Assembly: GCA_937981575.1 (NCBI GenBank) | Contig: CALJNR010000016.1 | Span: forward strand, 1 to 64,000 | Source of the DNA: an uncultured Clostridia bacterium | GTDB lineage: Bacteria; Bacillota; Clostridia; Lachnospirales; Cellulosilyticaceae | Length of the DNA: 64,000 bases | Direction: 5' to 3' | In this document: one piece after another, positions 16,961-26,793 of the stretch | Layout of the letters: each line of letters opens with the position of its first letter | Position numbering within the stretch: position 1 is the stretch's first letter | Notes under the pieces: generated by a model | The model's database searches: none | What the model was told of the DNA's origin: nothing | What the model saw: the letters and a program-made list of their open reading frames with translations, nothing else | Position numbers and translations under genes: made by a program

Positions 16961-18721
16961 ATGCAGAGTCTTGCTAGAAGGATTAAAGAGAATTGGAGCC
17001 GGCTGAAGATTGGACATAAGATTACGCTGTATTATTTTACACTGATTATTATCAGCATTATGCTGAGTCTCTTTATTTATGAACAAACCAATAGATATTA
17101 TATCAATCAAAATATAAAAAAGATTGGAACTCAGGGGATAGAGTCTGATAACCGAAACCTTGAACTTTTTATCGAGGATATTAACAGCTATTCTAAAATA
17201 CTTATTGCTAATCAAAGTGTCCAGCAGACTTTAGATAATGAAGATGCTTATAAAGTGCTGAGTGCCAGAAGGCTGGATCGTTTTTTGCAGGAATTTATCA
17301 GTTTTAATTCTAAAGCTTCATCTATTTATGTTTTTAGTAACACAGGCAAAAGATACTATACAGAAAAGGCAGCCTTTAAGGGCATTGAAATGAAAGATAT
17401 TGAACAAATGTCTTTTTATAGAGATGTCTTAAATAAAAAAGGAGGCTTTACGCTTAGAATCAATCAGCTTGGGTTTGAAGATGCTAAAAAAACAAAAGAT
17501 GTTTCTTTTATTAGAGTTATTAATAGTTTACAAAGGCAAGAAAAAATAGGCTTTCTGATTATTAACATAGATCAAAAGGTATTAGAGAGAGCTTTAGGCT
17601 TGGACGCCAAGAACAATGCAAGCTTATTCATTCAGAATGAAGAAGGGCAGACTTTAGTAAGCTGTAATCCTATAGAAGACTTTGAAAAAGAGATTTATTT
17701 TGAGCAGCTGGAGCGAGATAGTAAGTTTTGGACGATTATTAACAGAAATCACAAAGACATCATGATTACAGGGATCAAGAATCCTAAATATGGATGGAAA
17801 ATTCTTAAGGTCGTTCCATTTCAGGGGACCTATGAAACACTGAATATATTTAATATGGGGATCATAGCCATTATTGCAGTTAACATTATTTTGATGCTGC
17901 TCGGGACAATCTTTATTTCTAAGCTGATTACAAACCCTATTCATATGCTCATTGACTCAATGAAAGATGTTGAATATGGCAACTTTAATCCAGTGGTTAT
18001 GGAAACACACAAAGATGAAATCGGGATGTTAAAAAACGTCTATAACTTTATGATCAATGAAATTCATAAACTTATACAAAAAATTATAGAGGAGCAGAAG
18101 GTTACAAGAAAAGCAGAGCTTGGTATTATGATGGAGCAGATTAAGCCGCACTTTTTATATAATACAATCGACTCGATCAGTTCGCTGATGGTTTTGGAGC
18201 GGCACGAAGAAGCTTATGAGAGCCTTAGAGCTTTAGGGAACTTCTACAGAACCAGTTTAGGGAACGGCAGGGATATTATTCCGATTCGTGAAGAACTTGA
18301 ATCAGTAGAAAATTATCTGTATATTCAAAAGATCAGATACCGAGACTTGTTTGAAGCTGAGTATGATATCGATGAAGAAATCCTAGGTCTTAAAATTCCA
18401 AGATTAACGTTGCAGCCTCTTGTGGAGAACAGTATTTACCACGGCATTCGTCCTTTAGGAAGCAAGGGTATTATCAAAATCAGTATTAAACAAATAGAAT
18501 ATAAGGTTTGTGTAACTGTAGAAGATAATGGGGTGGGTATGTCAAAAGAAGCACTTAAGGGCCTAAATACAGCAAGTGAAAAAAGTATTGGCATTCCAGC
18601 TACAAGAGAACGTATCAGAATACTTTTTGGAGAGAGAAGTCATTTTAATGTTGAAAGTAAAGAAGGAAAGGGTACAAAAGTCATCATAGAAATTCCGCTG
18701 AATGAGGGGGACATGTTTTGA
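16961..18721 (+). CDS. YesM-type sensor histidine kinase
   Basis: 586 residues. A first transmembrane helix at about 27-45, an extracellular Cache-like sensor domain, a second helix near 300-320, then HAMP and the His_kinase domain. QIKPHFLYNTIDSI carries the phosphorylated His, and the ATPase part has LVENSIYHGI (N box) and DNGVGMS (G box). Such kinases sense extracellular carbohydrates directly or via a binding protein. The stop codon overlaps the TTG start of the response regulator, and a sugar ABC importer follows. Confidence 0.92.
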   Translation: MQSLARRIKENWSRLKIGHKITLYYFTLIIISIMLSLFIYEQTNRYYINQNIKKIGTQGIESDNRNLELFIEDINSYSKILIANQSVQQTLDNEDAYKVLSARRLDRFLQEFISFNSKASSIYVFSNTGKRYYTEKAAFKGIEMKDIEQMSFYRDVLNKKGGFTLRINQLGFEDAKKTKDVSFIRVINSLQRQEKIGFLIINIDQKVLERALGLDAKNNASLFIQNEEGQTLVSCNPIEDFEKEIYFEQLERDSKFWTIINRNHKDIMITGIKNPKYGWKILKVVPFQGTYETLNIFNMGIIAIIAVNIILMLLGTIFISKLITNPIHMLIDSMKDVEYGNFNPVVMETHKDEIGMLKNVYNFMINEIHKLIQKIIEEQKVTRKAELGIMMEQIKPHFLYNTIDSISSLMVLERHEEAYESLRALGNFYRTSLGNGRDIIPIREELESVENYLYIQKIRYRDLFEAEYDIDEEILGLKIPRLTLQPLVENSIYHGIRPLGSKGIIKISIKQIEYKVCVTVEDNGVGMSKEALKGLNTASEKSIGIPATRERIRILFGERSHFNVESKEGKGTKVIIEIPLNEGDMF

Positions 18722-20355
18722 AAAAGGATACATTAAAAGTTTTACTAGTAGATGATGAATACCTGATTAGAGAACTGTTGAAGAAGCGTATCAAATGGGA
18801 ACAGTTAGGCTGTGAAATAGTAGGTGAAGCCAGCTGCGCAGCTGAAGCTTTTGCTTTTTTGGAAGAAAAAACAGCAGATTTAATCTTGACAGACATTGAT
18901 ATGCCCATAACAGATGGACTTGAGATGTCAAAAAGGATCATCGAGAGTTATCCTAAAATTAAAATCATTGTTGTTTCAGGTTATGACAAATTCGAATATG
19001 CAAAAAATGGTATTAAACTTGGGCTAGAAGACTATATTTTAAAGCCTATTAGGGAAGCAGAAGTTGAAAGAGCAATTCTCCACTTAAAAGAGAAGCTGGA
19101 AAAGCAGAAGAAAAATGAGTATGAAAATGATATGATTAAGAAACAGCTTGAAAACAATATGCCTTATTTGAGAGAAAAGTTTTTTAGTGGGCTTTTTAGA
19201 GGAAGATTGGCCTTAGCTGAAATTGAAGATAAGCTTGATTTTCTAAAGCTGGAATTACAAGAAAAGTTTTTTCAAGTGGCGCTTTTTGAAGTTGTTTTTA
19301 ATACAGAGGAGAAATATTCAGAAGAAGAGCGGCTCGTTGAGCTAATAGGAACAGTTCATATGATTGAAAACTATTTTAAGAACATGCCATGTGTCCATGT
19401 ACTCTTAGATGCTAAAGAGAATATAATTGTCTTCTGCAATGATGCTAAAGCCAGCCTAATTGAAGAATGCAGTTATATACTAGAACGTCTAAAAGGATCT
19501 CACCCCAAATGGGATATCACAGTTGGTATTGGCAGTATAAAGGAAAACATAGAGGAAGTTAAGCATTCCTATAGTGAAGCGGTCACCGCCTTGCAGTCTA
19601 AAGCAATCTTGGGAGAGAATCAGGTGATTTACTATAACGATCTGGATATTGTAACGCCTAAAATGAATCCTATACCTACTCTGCAGGAGAATGCGATGGA
19701 TCAGCTTCAGTTTTTGATTAAGGCGGGACTTCATGAACAAGTGCTCGACTATATTGATATGCTTTATGAAAGCATTGGGAAGTACAGTAATATAGGAGAA
19801 CAAAATTTTACAATTCATATAAGAATTCAAACCACAAGAATGATTTCAGTGTTATTCTATGTGATCGCTTCAATGGATATAAAAATAGAAGATATTGCAT
19901 ACTATCAAGAAGAATTTTTCAAAGAAGTGGCTTCTATTACTAATATTCCTCAAGCTAAGCGACTTGTTATTTCTCTCGCCCAAAAGCTGATTAAAAATAT
20001 AAATACAATACAAAACCATGTGGTTAGTGACTATATGGAAGATATATTAAAATATATTCAAGACAATATGAGTGATTATGCACTTACGCTTAATAAAATT
20101 GCGGGGCATTTTTATATGAATCCAAGTTATTTAAGCAGGATTTTTAAACAAAGGAAGGGAATCTCATTTAAAGATTATTTAAATAAAATCAGGATGGAAA
20201 CAGCTCTTGAGTATGTTAGAAATACAGATTTAAAAGCCTATGAAATAGGAGAAAAGATAGGTATTCCAGATGCGAATTATTTCAGTACATCTTTTAAAAG
20301 GTATATTGGAATGTCTATGACAGATTATAAAAAGATGATTGGCCAAGAAGGTTAA
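18718..20355 (+). CDS. YesN-type response regulator with AraC DNA-binding domain
   Basis: 545 residues. The start is a TTG at 18718 overlapping the kinase stop (TTGA), with GAGGGGG 8 nt upstream. The receiver domain begins KVLLVDDEYLIRELL and has the phospho-acceptor Asp in LILTDIDMPITDG and the Lys in YILKPI. A long linker region follows, then two AraC helix-turn-helix motifs at the end (LNKIAGHFYMNPSYLSRIFKQRKGISFKDYL and IGEKIGIPDANYFSTSFKRYIGMSMTDY). It presumably activates the ABC importer downstream. Confidence 0.92.
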   Translation: MKKDTLKVLLVDDEYLIRELLKKRIKWEQLGCEIVGEASCAAEAFAFLEEKTADLILTDIDMPITDGLEMSKRIIESYPKIKIIVVSGYDKFEYAKNGIKLGLEDYILKPIREAEVERAILHLKEKLEKQKKNEYENDMIKKQLENNMPYLREKFFSGLFRGRLALAEIEDKLDFLKLELQEKFFQVALFEVVFNTEEKYSEEERLVELIGTVHMIENYFKNMPCVHVLLDAKENIIVFCNDAKASLIEECSYILERLKGSHPKWDITVGIGSIKENIEEVKHSYSEAVTALQSKAILGENQVIYYNDLDIVTPKMNPIPTLQENAMDQLQFLIKAGLHEQVLDYIDMLYESIGKYSNIGEQNFTIHIRIQTTRMISVLFYVIASMDIKIEDIAYYQEEFFKEVASITNIPQAKRLVISLAQKLIKNINTIQNHVVSDYMEDILKYIQDNMSDYALTLNKIAGHFYMNPSYLSRIFKQRKGISFKDYLNKIRMETALEYVRNTDLKAYEIGEKIGIPDANYFSTSFKRYIGMSMTDYKKMIGQEG

Positions 20356-20361
20356 TAAATA

Positions 20362-20405
20362 AATAATGCACCAAGCAGTATGCTATGGTGCATTGTTTAT
20401 TTTGG
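20362..20405 (+). terminator. Terminator after the response regulator gene
   Basis: The stem AATGCACCA / TGGTGCATT, extended by A/T pairs, is followed by GTTTATTTT. Confidence 0.8.
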
Positions 20406-20493
20406 TGTAAAAAATTGCTGTGCAAGATATTAAACTATATAAATTGCATAATGAAAAGGTAAGAAAATTAAAGGATATGGTAAAAAAAATAAA

Positions 20494-20522
20494 TTATCAC
20501 TGAATTTAAAAAGATGTATGAT
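20494..20522 (+). promoter_or_regulatory. Probable promoter of the sugar ABC operon
   Basis: TTATCA at 20494-20499, 17 bp, TATGAT at 20517-20522. The weak -35 suits a promoter that needs the YesN-type activator. AGGAGG lies before the ATG at 20560. Confidence 0.5.
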
Positions 20523-20559
20523 ATAAATGTAACAAAAATATTTTTAGGAGGACAAAAAT

Positions 20560-21900
20560 ATGAAAAAAATATGGAGCAAATTACTAGCTTGTGCTGTTAG
20601 TGGAATCGTAGCTTTATCAAGTGCCGGTTGTGGTACGTCACAAGTATCTTCTAACGAATCTAACAAACCAGCAGCAGAGGCAGCATCAGGGGAGCAAAAA
20701 GAGGCAGCTTCAGGAGAAAAAGTTACGTTAAATGTATGGCACTTATGGACTACAGATTCAGATGCTAATGCAAAATCTTTCATGAAAGTATTTGAGCAGT
20801 ACAAAGCTGAACATCCAAATGTGGAAGTTGTCATTGATGCCAGCGAAAATGAAGCTTACAAAACAAAACTTAAAACAGCTATGGCAGCAAATGAAGGACC
20901 AGACGTATTCTTCTCTTGGGGTGCTGGATTTGCACAGCCTTTCGTAGATGCAGGGCAAGTTCTACCTATAGAAGAATATTTAACAGATGACCAAAAAGCA
21001 AACTTGATCGAAAGCCAACGAACGAACTTAACGTATGACGGCAAACTTTATGGACTTCCATTTGTATCATGGGTAGGTATTTTATACTGTAACCAAGAAG
21101 TTTTTGAACAAAATGGCGTAAAAGTTCCTGATACATATGAAGAATTCTTAGCAGCTGTTGAAACATTCAGCTCAAAAGGTATTGTACCACTTACAGTAGG
21201 TGCAAAAGATGGATGGCCATTAATGTTCTTCCAAAACATTTTAGCACTTCGTCAAGCAGGAGCAGATGGCTCTAATGCAGCACTTGATAAAGCAGCTTCT
21301 TTCAATCAACCAGAGTTTGTTCAAAGTGCACAAATGCTTACAGATTTAGTTAAAGCAAAAGCTTTTGATGATGCAGCTTTAGCACTTACATATGATGAAG
21401 CTAAAATGGCATTCTTAAGCGGAGAAGTTCCAATGACTTATATGGGAAGCTGGCTTGCAGGAGAAATCCAAGATGAAAACCTTTCAACAGTTAAAGGTAA
21501 AGTTGTTGCTAAAAACTTCCCAAGTATTGCAGGAACAAAAGGTAATAAAGATGAATTCCTGGGTGGAGCAATCGACTGCTTCATGGTTAACAATAATACA
21601 AAACACAAAAAAGAAGCAGCAGAATTTGCAGCTTATATGGCAGAACATATGGCAAGAGAAAGCTTCCTTCTTGGAGCAGGGCTTCCAGCATGGAAAGTTG
21701 ATACAACAGGTGAAACAATTGATCCGCTTGTACAACAAATGGTAGAGCTTGCAAACAATTCAACAGGTTTCGTTCTTGCATGGGATACAAAATTAAGTGG
21801 TGAAGCAGCAGAGAAACATAAAACTTTAGTTCAAGAAGTATTTGCTGGTACTAAAACACCTCAACAATTTGTAGATGAAATGGATGCCGCTAACAAATAA
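20560..21900 (+). CDS. Extracellular solute-binding lipoprotein of a carbohydrate ABC importer (family 1)
   Basis: 446 residues. The signal ends in the lipobox ALSSAGC, so Cys24 or so is lipid-modified and the protein is membrane-tethered outside. A Ser/Glu/Ala-rich linker leads to a type 1 solute-binding fold (VTLNVWHLWTT, DVFFSWGAGFAQPFVDAGQVLPI, YGLPFVSWVGILYCNQEVFE). Codon use is strongly biased (GCA, GAA, AAA, CTT), unlike most neighbours, suggesting high expression. The sugar is unknown. Two permease genes follow. Confidence 0.93.
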   Translation: MKKIWSKLLACAVSGIVALSSAGCGTSQVSSNESNKPAAEAASGEQKEAASGEKVTLNVWHLWTTDSDANAKSFMKVFEQYKAEHPNVEVVIDASENEAYKTKLKTAMAANEGPDVFFSWGAGFAQPFVDAGQVLPIEEYLTDDQKANLIESQRTNLTYDGKLYGLPFVSWVGILYCNQEVFEQNGVKVPDTYEEFLAAVETFSSKGIVPLTVGAKDGWPLMFFQNILALRQAGADGSNAALDKAASFNQPEFVQSAQMLTDLVKAKAFDDAALALTYDEAKMAFLSGEVPMTYMGSWLAGEIQDENLSTVKGKVVAKNFPSIAGTKGNKDEFLGGAIDCFMVNNNTKHKKEAAEFAAYMAEHMARESFLLGAGLPAWKVDTTGETIDPLVQQMVELANNSTGFVLAWDTKLSGEAAEKHKTLVQEVFAGTKTPQQFVDEMDAANK

Positions 21901-21932
21901 AGATAATTATTAACAATGTAAACTTATTGTAT

Positions 21933-21968
21933 AGAATCAGTAATCGCATATAGGTTACTGATTCTTTC
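21933..21968 (+). terminator. Intercistronic hairpin between binding protein and permease genes
   Basis: The 11-bp stem AGAATCAGTAA / TTACTGATTCT is followed by a short TTCT. It lies inside the operon and probably acts as a partial terminator or 3'-end stabiliser, so the binding protein is made in excess over the permeases. Confidence 0.65.
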
Positions 21969-21986
21969 TAAGAAAGAAGGTGTGTG

Positions 21987-22874
21987 ATGGAAAAGGTTCT
22001 AAGTGATAAAAAAGCTATATTTTTATTTGTATTCCCGGCTTTTGTAGTATTTGCTATGGTTGTTATTATTCCTATCTTTTTTTCAGCCTATTACAGCACC
22101 TTAGACTGGAACGGCATTGGGAAATCAACTTTTATAGGTATTCAGAACTATGTTAATTTATTCGTTAATAACAAAGACGGTTTTGCAATGGCTATTAAAA
22201 ACTCATTTTTAGTTGCATTTTTCTCTGTCTTTGTGCAAGTGCCTTTAGCACTTATTTTAGCACTTGTTATTTCAAAAGGGATAAAAGGAGAAGGATTTTT
22301 TAGAACGGTTTACTTTATTCCGGTTATTATTTCAACAACTGTTATTGGCCAGCTTTGGATGAAGATTTATCAGCCAAAACATGGTATGCTTAATAAACTG
22401 CTTGAAATAGCAGGACTTGATTCACTGCAGCGCAACTGGTTGGCAACCCCTCAAACAGCCATGGCAAGCGTTCTTTTCGTTATTATCTGGCAGTATATTG
22501 GCTACCACATGCTTCTCCTATATTCAGGGATTAAAGCCATTCCAGGAGACATTTATGAAGCGGCAGAGGTAGATGGGGCGACTAATTTTCAAAAGGCTGC
22601 AAGAATAACTATTCCGTTAATTGCTCCGATGATTAAAGTTTGTGTAACTTTTGCACTTATTGGTTCATTAAAAACATTTGACCTTATTTACGTTTTGACA
22701 AAAGGCGGTCCTATTCATGCGACAGAAGTGCCTACAACTTTGATGTTCAGTAATATTTTCCTTCAAAACAAATATGGTTATGGAAGTGCAATGTCTATTT
22801 TTATTATCTTAGAGTGTTTACTCTTTACTGTATTTATTAATAAAGTATTTAAAGCTGAAAGTATAACTTATTAA
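21987..22874 (+). CDS. Carbohydrate ABC transporter permease (MalF-like)
   Basis: 295 residues from the ATG at 21987 (a GTG directly before it is an alternative). Six hydrophobic helices. The EAA loop that contacts the ATPase is EAAEVDGATNFQKAARITIPLIAPM. It starts 86 bp after the binding-protein gene and is followed by the partner permease 16 bp later. No ATP-binding subunit is encoded nearby. Confidence 0.92.
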   Translation: MEKVLSDKKAIFLFVFPAFVVFAMVVIIPIFFSAYYSTLDWNGIGKSTFIGIQNYVNLFVNNKDGFAMAIKNSFLVAFFSVFVQVPLALILALVISKGIKGEGFFRTVYFIPVIISTTVIGQLWMKIYQPKHGMLNKLLEIAGLDSLQRNWLATPQTAMASVLFVIIWQYIGYHMLLLYSGIKAIPGDIYEAAEVDGATNFQKAARITIPLIAPMIKVCVTFALIGSLKTFDLIYVLTKGGPIHATEVPTTLMFSNIFLQNKYGYGSAMSIFIILECLLFTVFINKVFKAESITY

Positions 22875-22890
22875 GGAGGAGGTGGTAAAA

Positions 22891-23796
22891 GTGGAATCAG
22901 CAAAAAGAGTGAAAGAAGCCCCTGGTTATCAAGTACAATCGTCACATGCTCCAAAAAAGTCGAAGTTTGGCATTAAAAATATAAAAGCTTATGGGGAAAA
23001 ATTTATACTATTATTTATTGCAGCAATTCAGATTTATCCATTACTATGGCTTATCATGTTTTCATTAAAAAGCAATCAAGAGATATTTGGAAAAAATCCT
23101 CTCGCACTTCCTCAAAAACTATTATGGGGGAACTATGAAAGAGCTCTTTTGGATGGTAACATAGGAAGATATTTTATCAATAGTGTTATTGTCACGGCGG
23201 CAGCAGTTGTTATCACAAGTGTACTGGCAGCTATGGCTTCTTATGGAATATCAAGAATGAAGTGGAAACTAAGCGGCACGATGTTAATGATCTTTTTATT
23301 AGGAATGATGATTCCTATGCATAGTACGTTATTGCCTTTATTCATATTTCTTAAAAAAGCGCAGTTATATAATACCTACGTGGCACTCGTTCTGCCTTAT
23401 ATAGGGTTTTCACTGCCGATGGCCATCTTTGTTCTAGTTGGATTTTTTGGAACGCTGCCAAGAGAACTTGAAGAATCTGCATGTTTAGATGGGGCAAATA
23501 TTTATCAAATCTTTGCAAGTATCATGCTTCCGCTTATTAAACCAGCTGTAGCAACTATTTCAATCTTTACTTATTTATCCTGCTGGAATGAACTGATGTT
23601 TGCAACAACTTTTGTCAGCAGACAAGAGTACAAAACACTGACAGTTGGGATTATGGGAATGGTTGGGCAATATGCAACCCGCTGGGGTGAACTAGGAGCT
23701 GGACTCGTTATAGCTACTATTCCGACTGTTATTATTTACATTTCAATGAGCAAGCAAGTTCAAAAGAGCTTTACAACAGGGGCATTAAAAGGCTAA
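22891..23796 (+). CDS. Carbohydrate ABC transporter permease (MalG-like)
   Basis: 301 residues from a GTG at 22891, which has AGGAGG about 11 nt upstream; an in-frame GTG at 22882 lies too close to that site. Six helices and the EAA loop EESACLDGANIYQIFASIMLPLIKPA. A 30-residue hydrophilic N-terminal tail precedes helix 1. It pairs with the upstream permease; the ATPase is probably shared with other importers, as with MsmX/MsmK. Confidence 0.92.
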   Translation: MESAKRVKEAPGYQVQSSHAPKKSKFGIKNIKAYGEKFILLFIAAIQIYPLLWLIMFSLKSNQEIFGKNPLALPQKLLWGNYERALLDGNIGRYFINSVIVTAAAVVITSVLAAMASYGISRMKWKLSGTMLMIFLLGMMIPMHSTLLPLFIFLKKAQLYNTYVALVLPYIGFSLPMAIFVLVGFFGTLPRELEESACLDGANIYQIFASIMLPLIKPAVATISIFTYLSCWNELMFATTFVSRQEYKTLTVGIMGMVGQYATRWGELGAGLVIATIPTVIIYISMSKQVQKSFTTGALKG

Positions 23797-23819
23797 TGAT
23801 TTAATAGACACTACAAGGA

Positions 23820-23854
23820 CTGCAAAAGAGTAAGACTCTTTTGCAGTTTTTATT
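23820..23854 (+). terminator. Terminator of the sugar ABC operon
   Basis: The perfect 12-bp stem CTGCAAAAGAGT / ACTCTTTTGCAG with an AAG loop is followed by TTTTTATT. Confidence 0.92.
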
Positions 23855-24093
23855 ATGAGATTAGGCGAGTGCGGATGTCTATAAGAGATCAAACTATACT
23901 ATCTTGCATAAGTGTGGGCGATAGGCTTTTGACTAGGAAAAATCAAAATTAGTAATGAAAATTAAGATATTCCTCAGATTTTTATGACAAAATATATAGG
24001 CTTTATGCTAAAATAGAGAATAATCCAGACGAAATATAATGGATTTTGTTTTTAAGTAGTACAATAAATGATCATAAAAATCGGAGTGATAGT

Positions 24094-24828
24094 ATGTCTT
24101 TAAATTTAGCGTTACTTATTTTGCTGCTGCTTATTGTTTTGTATATTACCTTTATTGAAATTTTTACAGTTATTTTTATGCTGACGGGCATGTCGCATTC
24201 AAGGTCAAGTTTTCAGGTGATCTCATTGCTGACTAACAGCGGCTTTACGACTTCAGAAAGCGAAGTGGTGGTTTCTTCAAGAAAACGAAGGAAAATTGCT
24301 ATAACAGTTATGATTTTTGGGCATATGTTTAATGTAGCGATTGTTTCTTTGCTCGTTAACCTCATTTTATCCATTTCAAAGGATAAAAGTTTTGATGTAA
24401 TTCAAGGGATCATAAAGGTTATTCTGCTTTTGTTATTTATTATTTTGATTAAGCGACTTTCCTTTATTCGGGTAGCTTTTGATAAATTAGTGAAGAGAAT
24501 TGCTACTCGGGTGATGTTCAGCAAAGGCTCTAATTCGATGCTTATTTTAGATAACTTTTATGGATTTGTTATTGTAGAAGTAAAGGTTAGTCAAGTTCCT
24601 GAAATTCTTGAAAATAAATCACTAATAGAATCAAGAATTAGTAAAGATCATGGCATAAAGATTTTAACAATAAAAAGAAATGATAGAACACTAACTGATA
24701 TCAGAAGAGACGATATCATTATGAATAATGACAGGTTGATTATTTATGGGCCACTCAAAAATATTATGGAAGTATTTAAACAGCGGCCATCTCACTATGG
24801 GGCGCAGTATGTTGAAATAGATAAATAG
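24094..24828 (+). CDS. Membrane protein with C-terminal RCK_C (TrkA_C) domain
   Basis: 244 residues from the ATG at 24094 (CGGAGTG upstream; the frame is open from 24046 but without a ribosome site). About four hydrophobic helices occupy residues 1-130. The C-terminal 80 residues (GFVIVEVKVSQVPEILENKSLIESRI, LTIKRNDRTLTDIRRDDIIMNNDRLIIYG) form an RCK_C ligand-binding domain, used to sense nucleotides or ions in K+ channels. No K+ selectivity filter (TVGYG) is seen, so this is not a normal channel. Confidence 0.7.
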   Translation: MSLNLALLILLLLIVLYITFIEIFTVIFMLTGMSHSRSSFQVISLLTNSGFTTSESEVVVSSRKRRKIAITVMIFGHMFNVAIVSLLVNLILSISKDKSFDVIQGIIKVILLLLFIILIKRLSFIRVAFDKLVKRIATRVMFSKGSNSMLILDNFYGFVIVEVKVSQVPEILENKSLIESRISKDHGIKILTIKRNDRTLTDIRRDDIIMNNDRLIIYGPLKNIMEVFKQRPSHYGAQYVEIDK

Positions 24829-24888
24829 CCTTGAAATATATTACTCATATCATTACATAATAAGCTATAAAAATATGTTTTAATCAGA

Positions 24889-24930
24889 TAAAATACCCTC
24901 TAGATTTTATGTGCCCTAGGGGATATTTTA
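24889..24930 (+). terminator. Hairpin terminator after the RCK_C gene
   Basis: TAAAATA / TATTTTA form the base and CTAG / CTAG with flanking C/G pairs the upper stem. The T run lies in the right arm. Confidence 0.55.
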
Positions 24931-25033
24931 CTGCATACTAGAATTATTTTTTATAAGCATTATAAATTTCGTATAAAAATTCTATATTCCGTGTTAATAT
25001 AAAATATAATTAATTTCGAAAAGGTGAAATAGA

Positions 25034-26614
25034 GTGAAAAGGTTGTTTCTATTATTTTATATGTTCATTTTAATAGTTTATTCAATACCTTTTATACCGA
25101 TGTCTGTAAAAAGTATTCTAGGTATTCTTTTTATTTTGTTAAGCAGCACAAAGGGAAATCTGAAGATTAGTTTGATGACAGCGACACTTTGTGTACTGCT
25201 GGGAGTTATTAATGTTTTGTTAGGAATCAATATAGATAATAAAAAGGCAATCCTAAATACGTTTTTAGGGTCTCTAACCTATTATATAATCGCCTATTAT
25301 TCTGGGCGTTTCACACAAATACTCCGAGACAAAAATTATGAGCTCAACTGTGAAATTGAAAGACGAAAAAAAGTAGAAAAAGAACTAGAACATGAACTTA
25401 TATTATTTAAAGGCTTGATGAATACAATTCCAAGTCCCATTTTTTTTAAAGATATGGATCTTAAATACATACAATACAATCGTGCTCTAGAGGAAGCTAT
25501 AGGAATAAACAGAGAAGAAGCTGTTGGGAAGACCGTTTTCGATATTGCTGATTATAACCATGCAAGTATCTATCAAAGGATGGACTTTGAGCTGCTTAAG
25601 CAGATGGGAAGCCAGACCTATGAAGATACTGTCCAGTTTGCGGATGGAAGCTTAAGAAATATCATTTTTAATAAATCCGTTTTTGCAGACGCAAATGGAA
25701 ACCCGCATGGAATAGTTGGAGTTATGACTGATATTACAGATAAAAAGGAAATAGTAACGCTCAAGCAGAATATGATAGAAAACACGCAGATTATGGAGCA
25801 AATATTAGAAAATGATAAAGTGAAAACAGAATTCTTCTCCAATATTTCTCATGAACTTAGAACCCCTCTTAATGTTATCTTGGGATCTATACAGTTAATG
25901 GACTTTTATCTTGAGGGTGAAGCTTACCATGATAATCAGGAAAAGGTTACACGCAACATAGGGACAATTAAGCAAAATTGCTATAGACTCTTAAAGCTGG
26001 TTAATAATCTTATAGATATCACCAAAATTGATGCAAAGGCTTTTGAACTGCATCTCGAAAATTGTAATATTGTAAACATCATTGAAGAGATTACCTTATC
26101 CGTATCAGATTACATAGAGAATAAAGGGATAGAACTAATATTTGATACGGATATAGAAGAAAAGATCATGGCCTGTGATGCTGAAAAAGTCGAAAGAATT
26201 TTACTTAACTTGCTTTCAAATGCCATAAAGTTTACCCCAATGGGTGGCAAAATTTCAGTCAATGTCTATGACAGGGCAGAGGGCATTTGTATTGAGGTTA
26301 AGGATACAGGAATAGGGATTCCAGCAGATAAGCAAAAGCAGATCTTTAGCCGCTTTTATCAAGCAGATGAAATGTTTACCAGAAAGCATGAAGGCAGTGG
26401 AATAGGGTTAAGCCTTGTAAAATCATTGGCAGAAATGCACGGGGGAACTGCAAGCTTTATAAGCCAGGAGGGGGTTGGTACTACCTTTATCATTATACTT
26501 TCTGGAAGTGCCATAGAAAACAAAGCAATCAATTATACTGCTGTGAGAAAACAAGATCATGTAGAACGTATCAGTGTTGAGTTTTCAGATATTTACTCGA
26601 TTAGAGCTTGTTAG
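25034..26614 (+). CDS. PAS-containing sensor histidine kinase, orphan
   Basis: 526 residues from a GTG at 25034 (AAAGGTG upstream). Three or four hydrophobic segments in residues 1-85, a coiled linker, a PAS domain at about 125-235 (NTIPSPIFFKDMDLKYIQYNRALEE), then HisKA with FFSNISHELRTPLNVIL and a HATPase with N, G1 (DTGIGIP) and G2 (GSGIGLSL) boxes. No receiver domain or adjacent response regulator is present, so its partner lies elsewhere. Confidence 0.9.
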   Translation: MKRLFLLFYMFILIVYSIPFIPMSVKSILGILFILLSSTKGNLKISLMTATLCVLLGVINVLLGINIDNKKAILNTFLGSLTYYIIAYYSGRFTQILRDKNYELNCEIERRKKVEKELEHELILFKGLMNTIPSPIFFKDMDLKYIQYNRALEEAIGINREEAVGKTVFDIADYNHASIYQRMDFELLKQMGSQTYEDTVQFADGSLRNIIFNKSVFADANGNPHGIVGVMTDITDKKEIVTLKQNMIENTQIMEQILENDKVKTEFFSNISHELRTPLNVILGSIQLMDFYLEGEAYHDNQEKVTRNIGTIKQNCYRLLKLVNNLIDITKIDAKAFELHLENCNIVNIIEEITLSVSDYIENKGIELIFDTDIEEKIMACDAEKVERILLNLLSNAIKFTPMGGKISVNVYDRAEGICIEVKDTGIGIPADKQKQIFSRFYQADEMFTRKHEGSGIGLSLVKSLAEMHGGTASFISQEGVGTTFIIILSGSAIENKAINYTAVRKQDHVERISVEFSDIYSIRAC

Positions 26615-26729
26615 TTTTGTAATAGGCATACATCGTCAATAAGGCATAGGGACATTGCAGGATACTTGGAATGGGAACGTGTCTTGAACTCTATAGGTAG
26701 AGGGATTAGAATGAGGTGGATTTCGGGAG

Positions 26730-26773
26730 AAAGAACTTAACGAGCTTTGTCAGGCTGGTTAGGTTCTTTTTTT
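26730..26773 (+). terminator. Terminator after the orphan kinase gene
   Basis: AAGAAC / GTTCTT form the base of an imperfect stem (TTAAC against GTTA above) followed by TTTTTTT. Confidence 0.7.
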
Positions 26774-26793
26774 AATTAAGATGTAGAGAAGTA

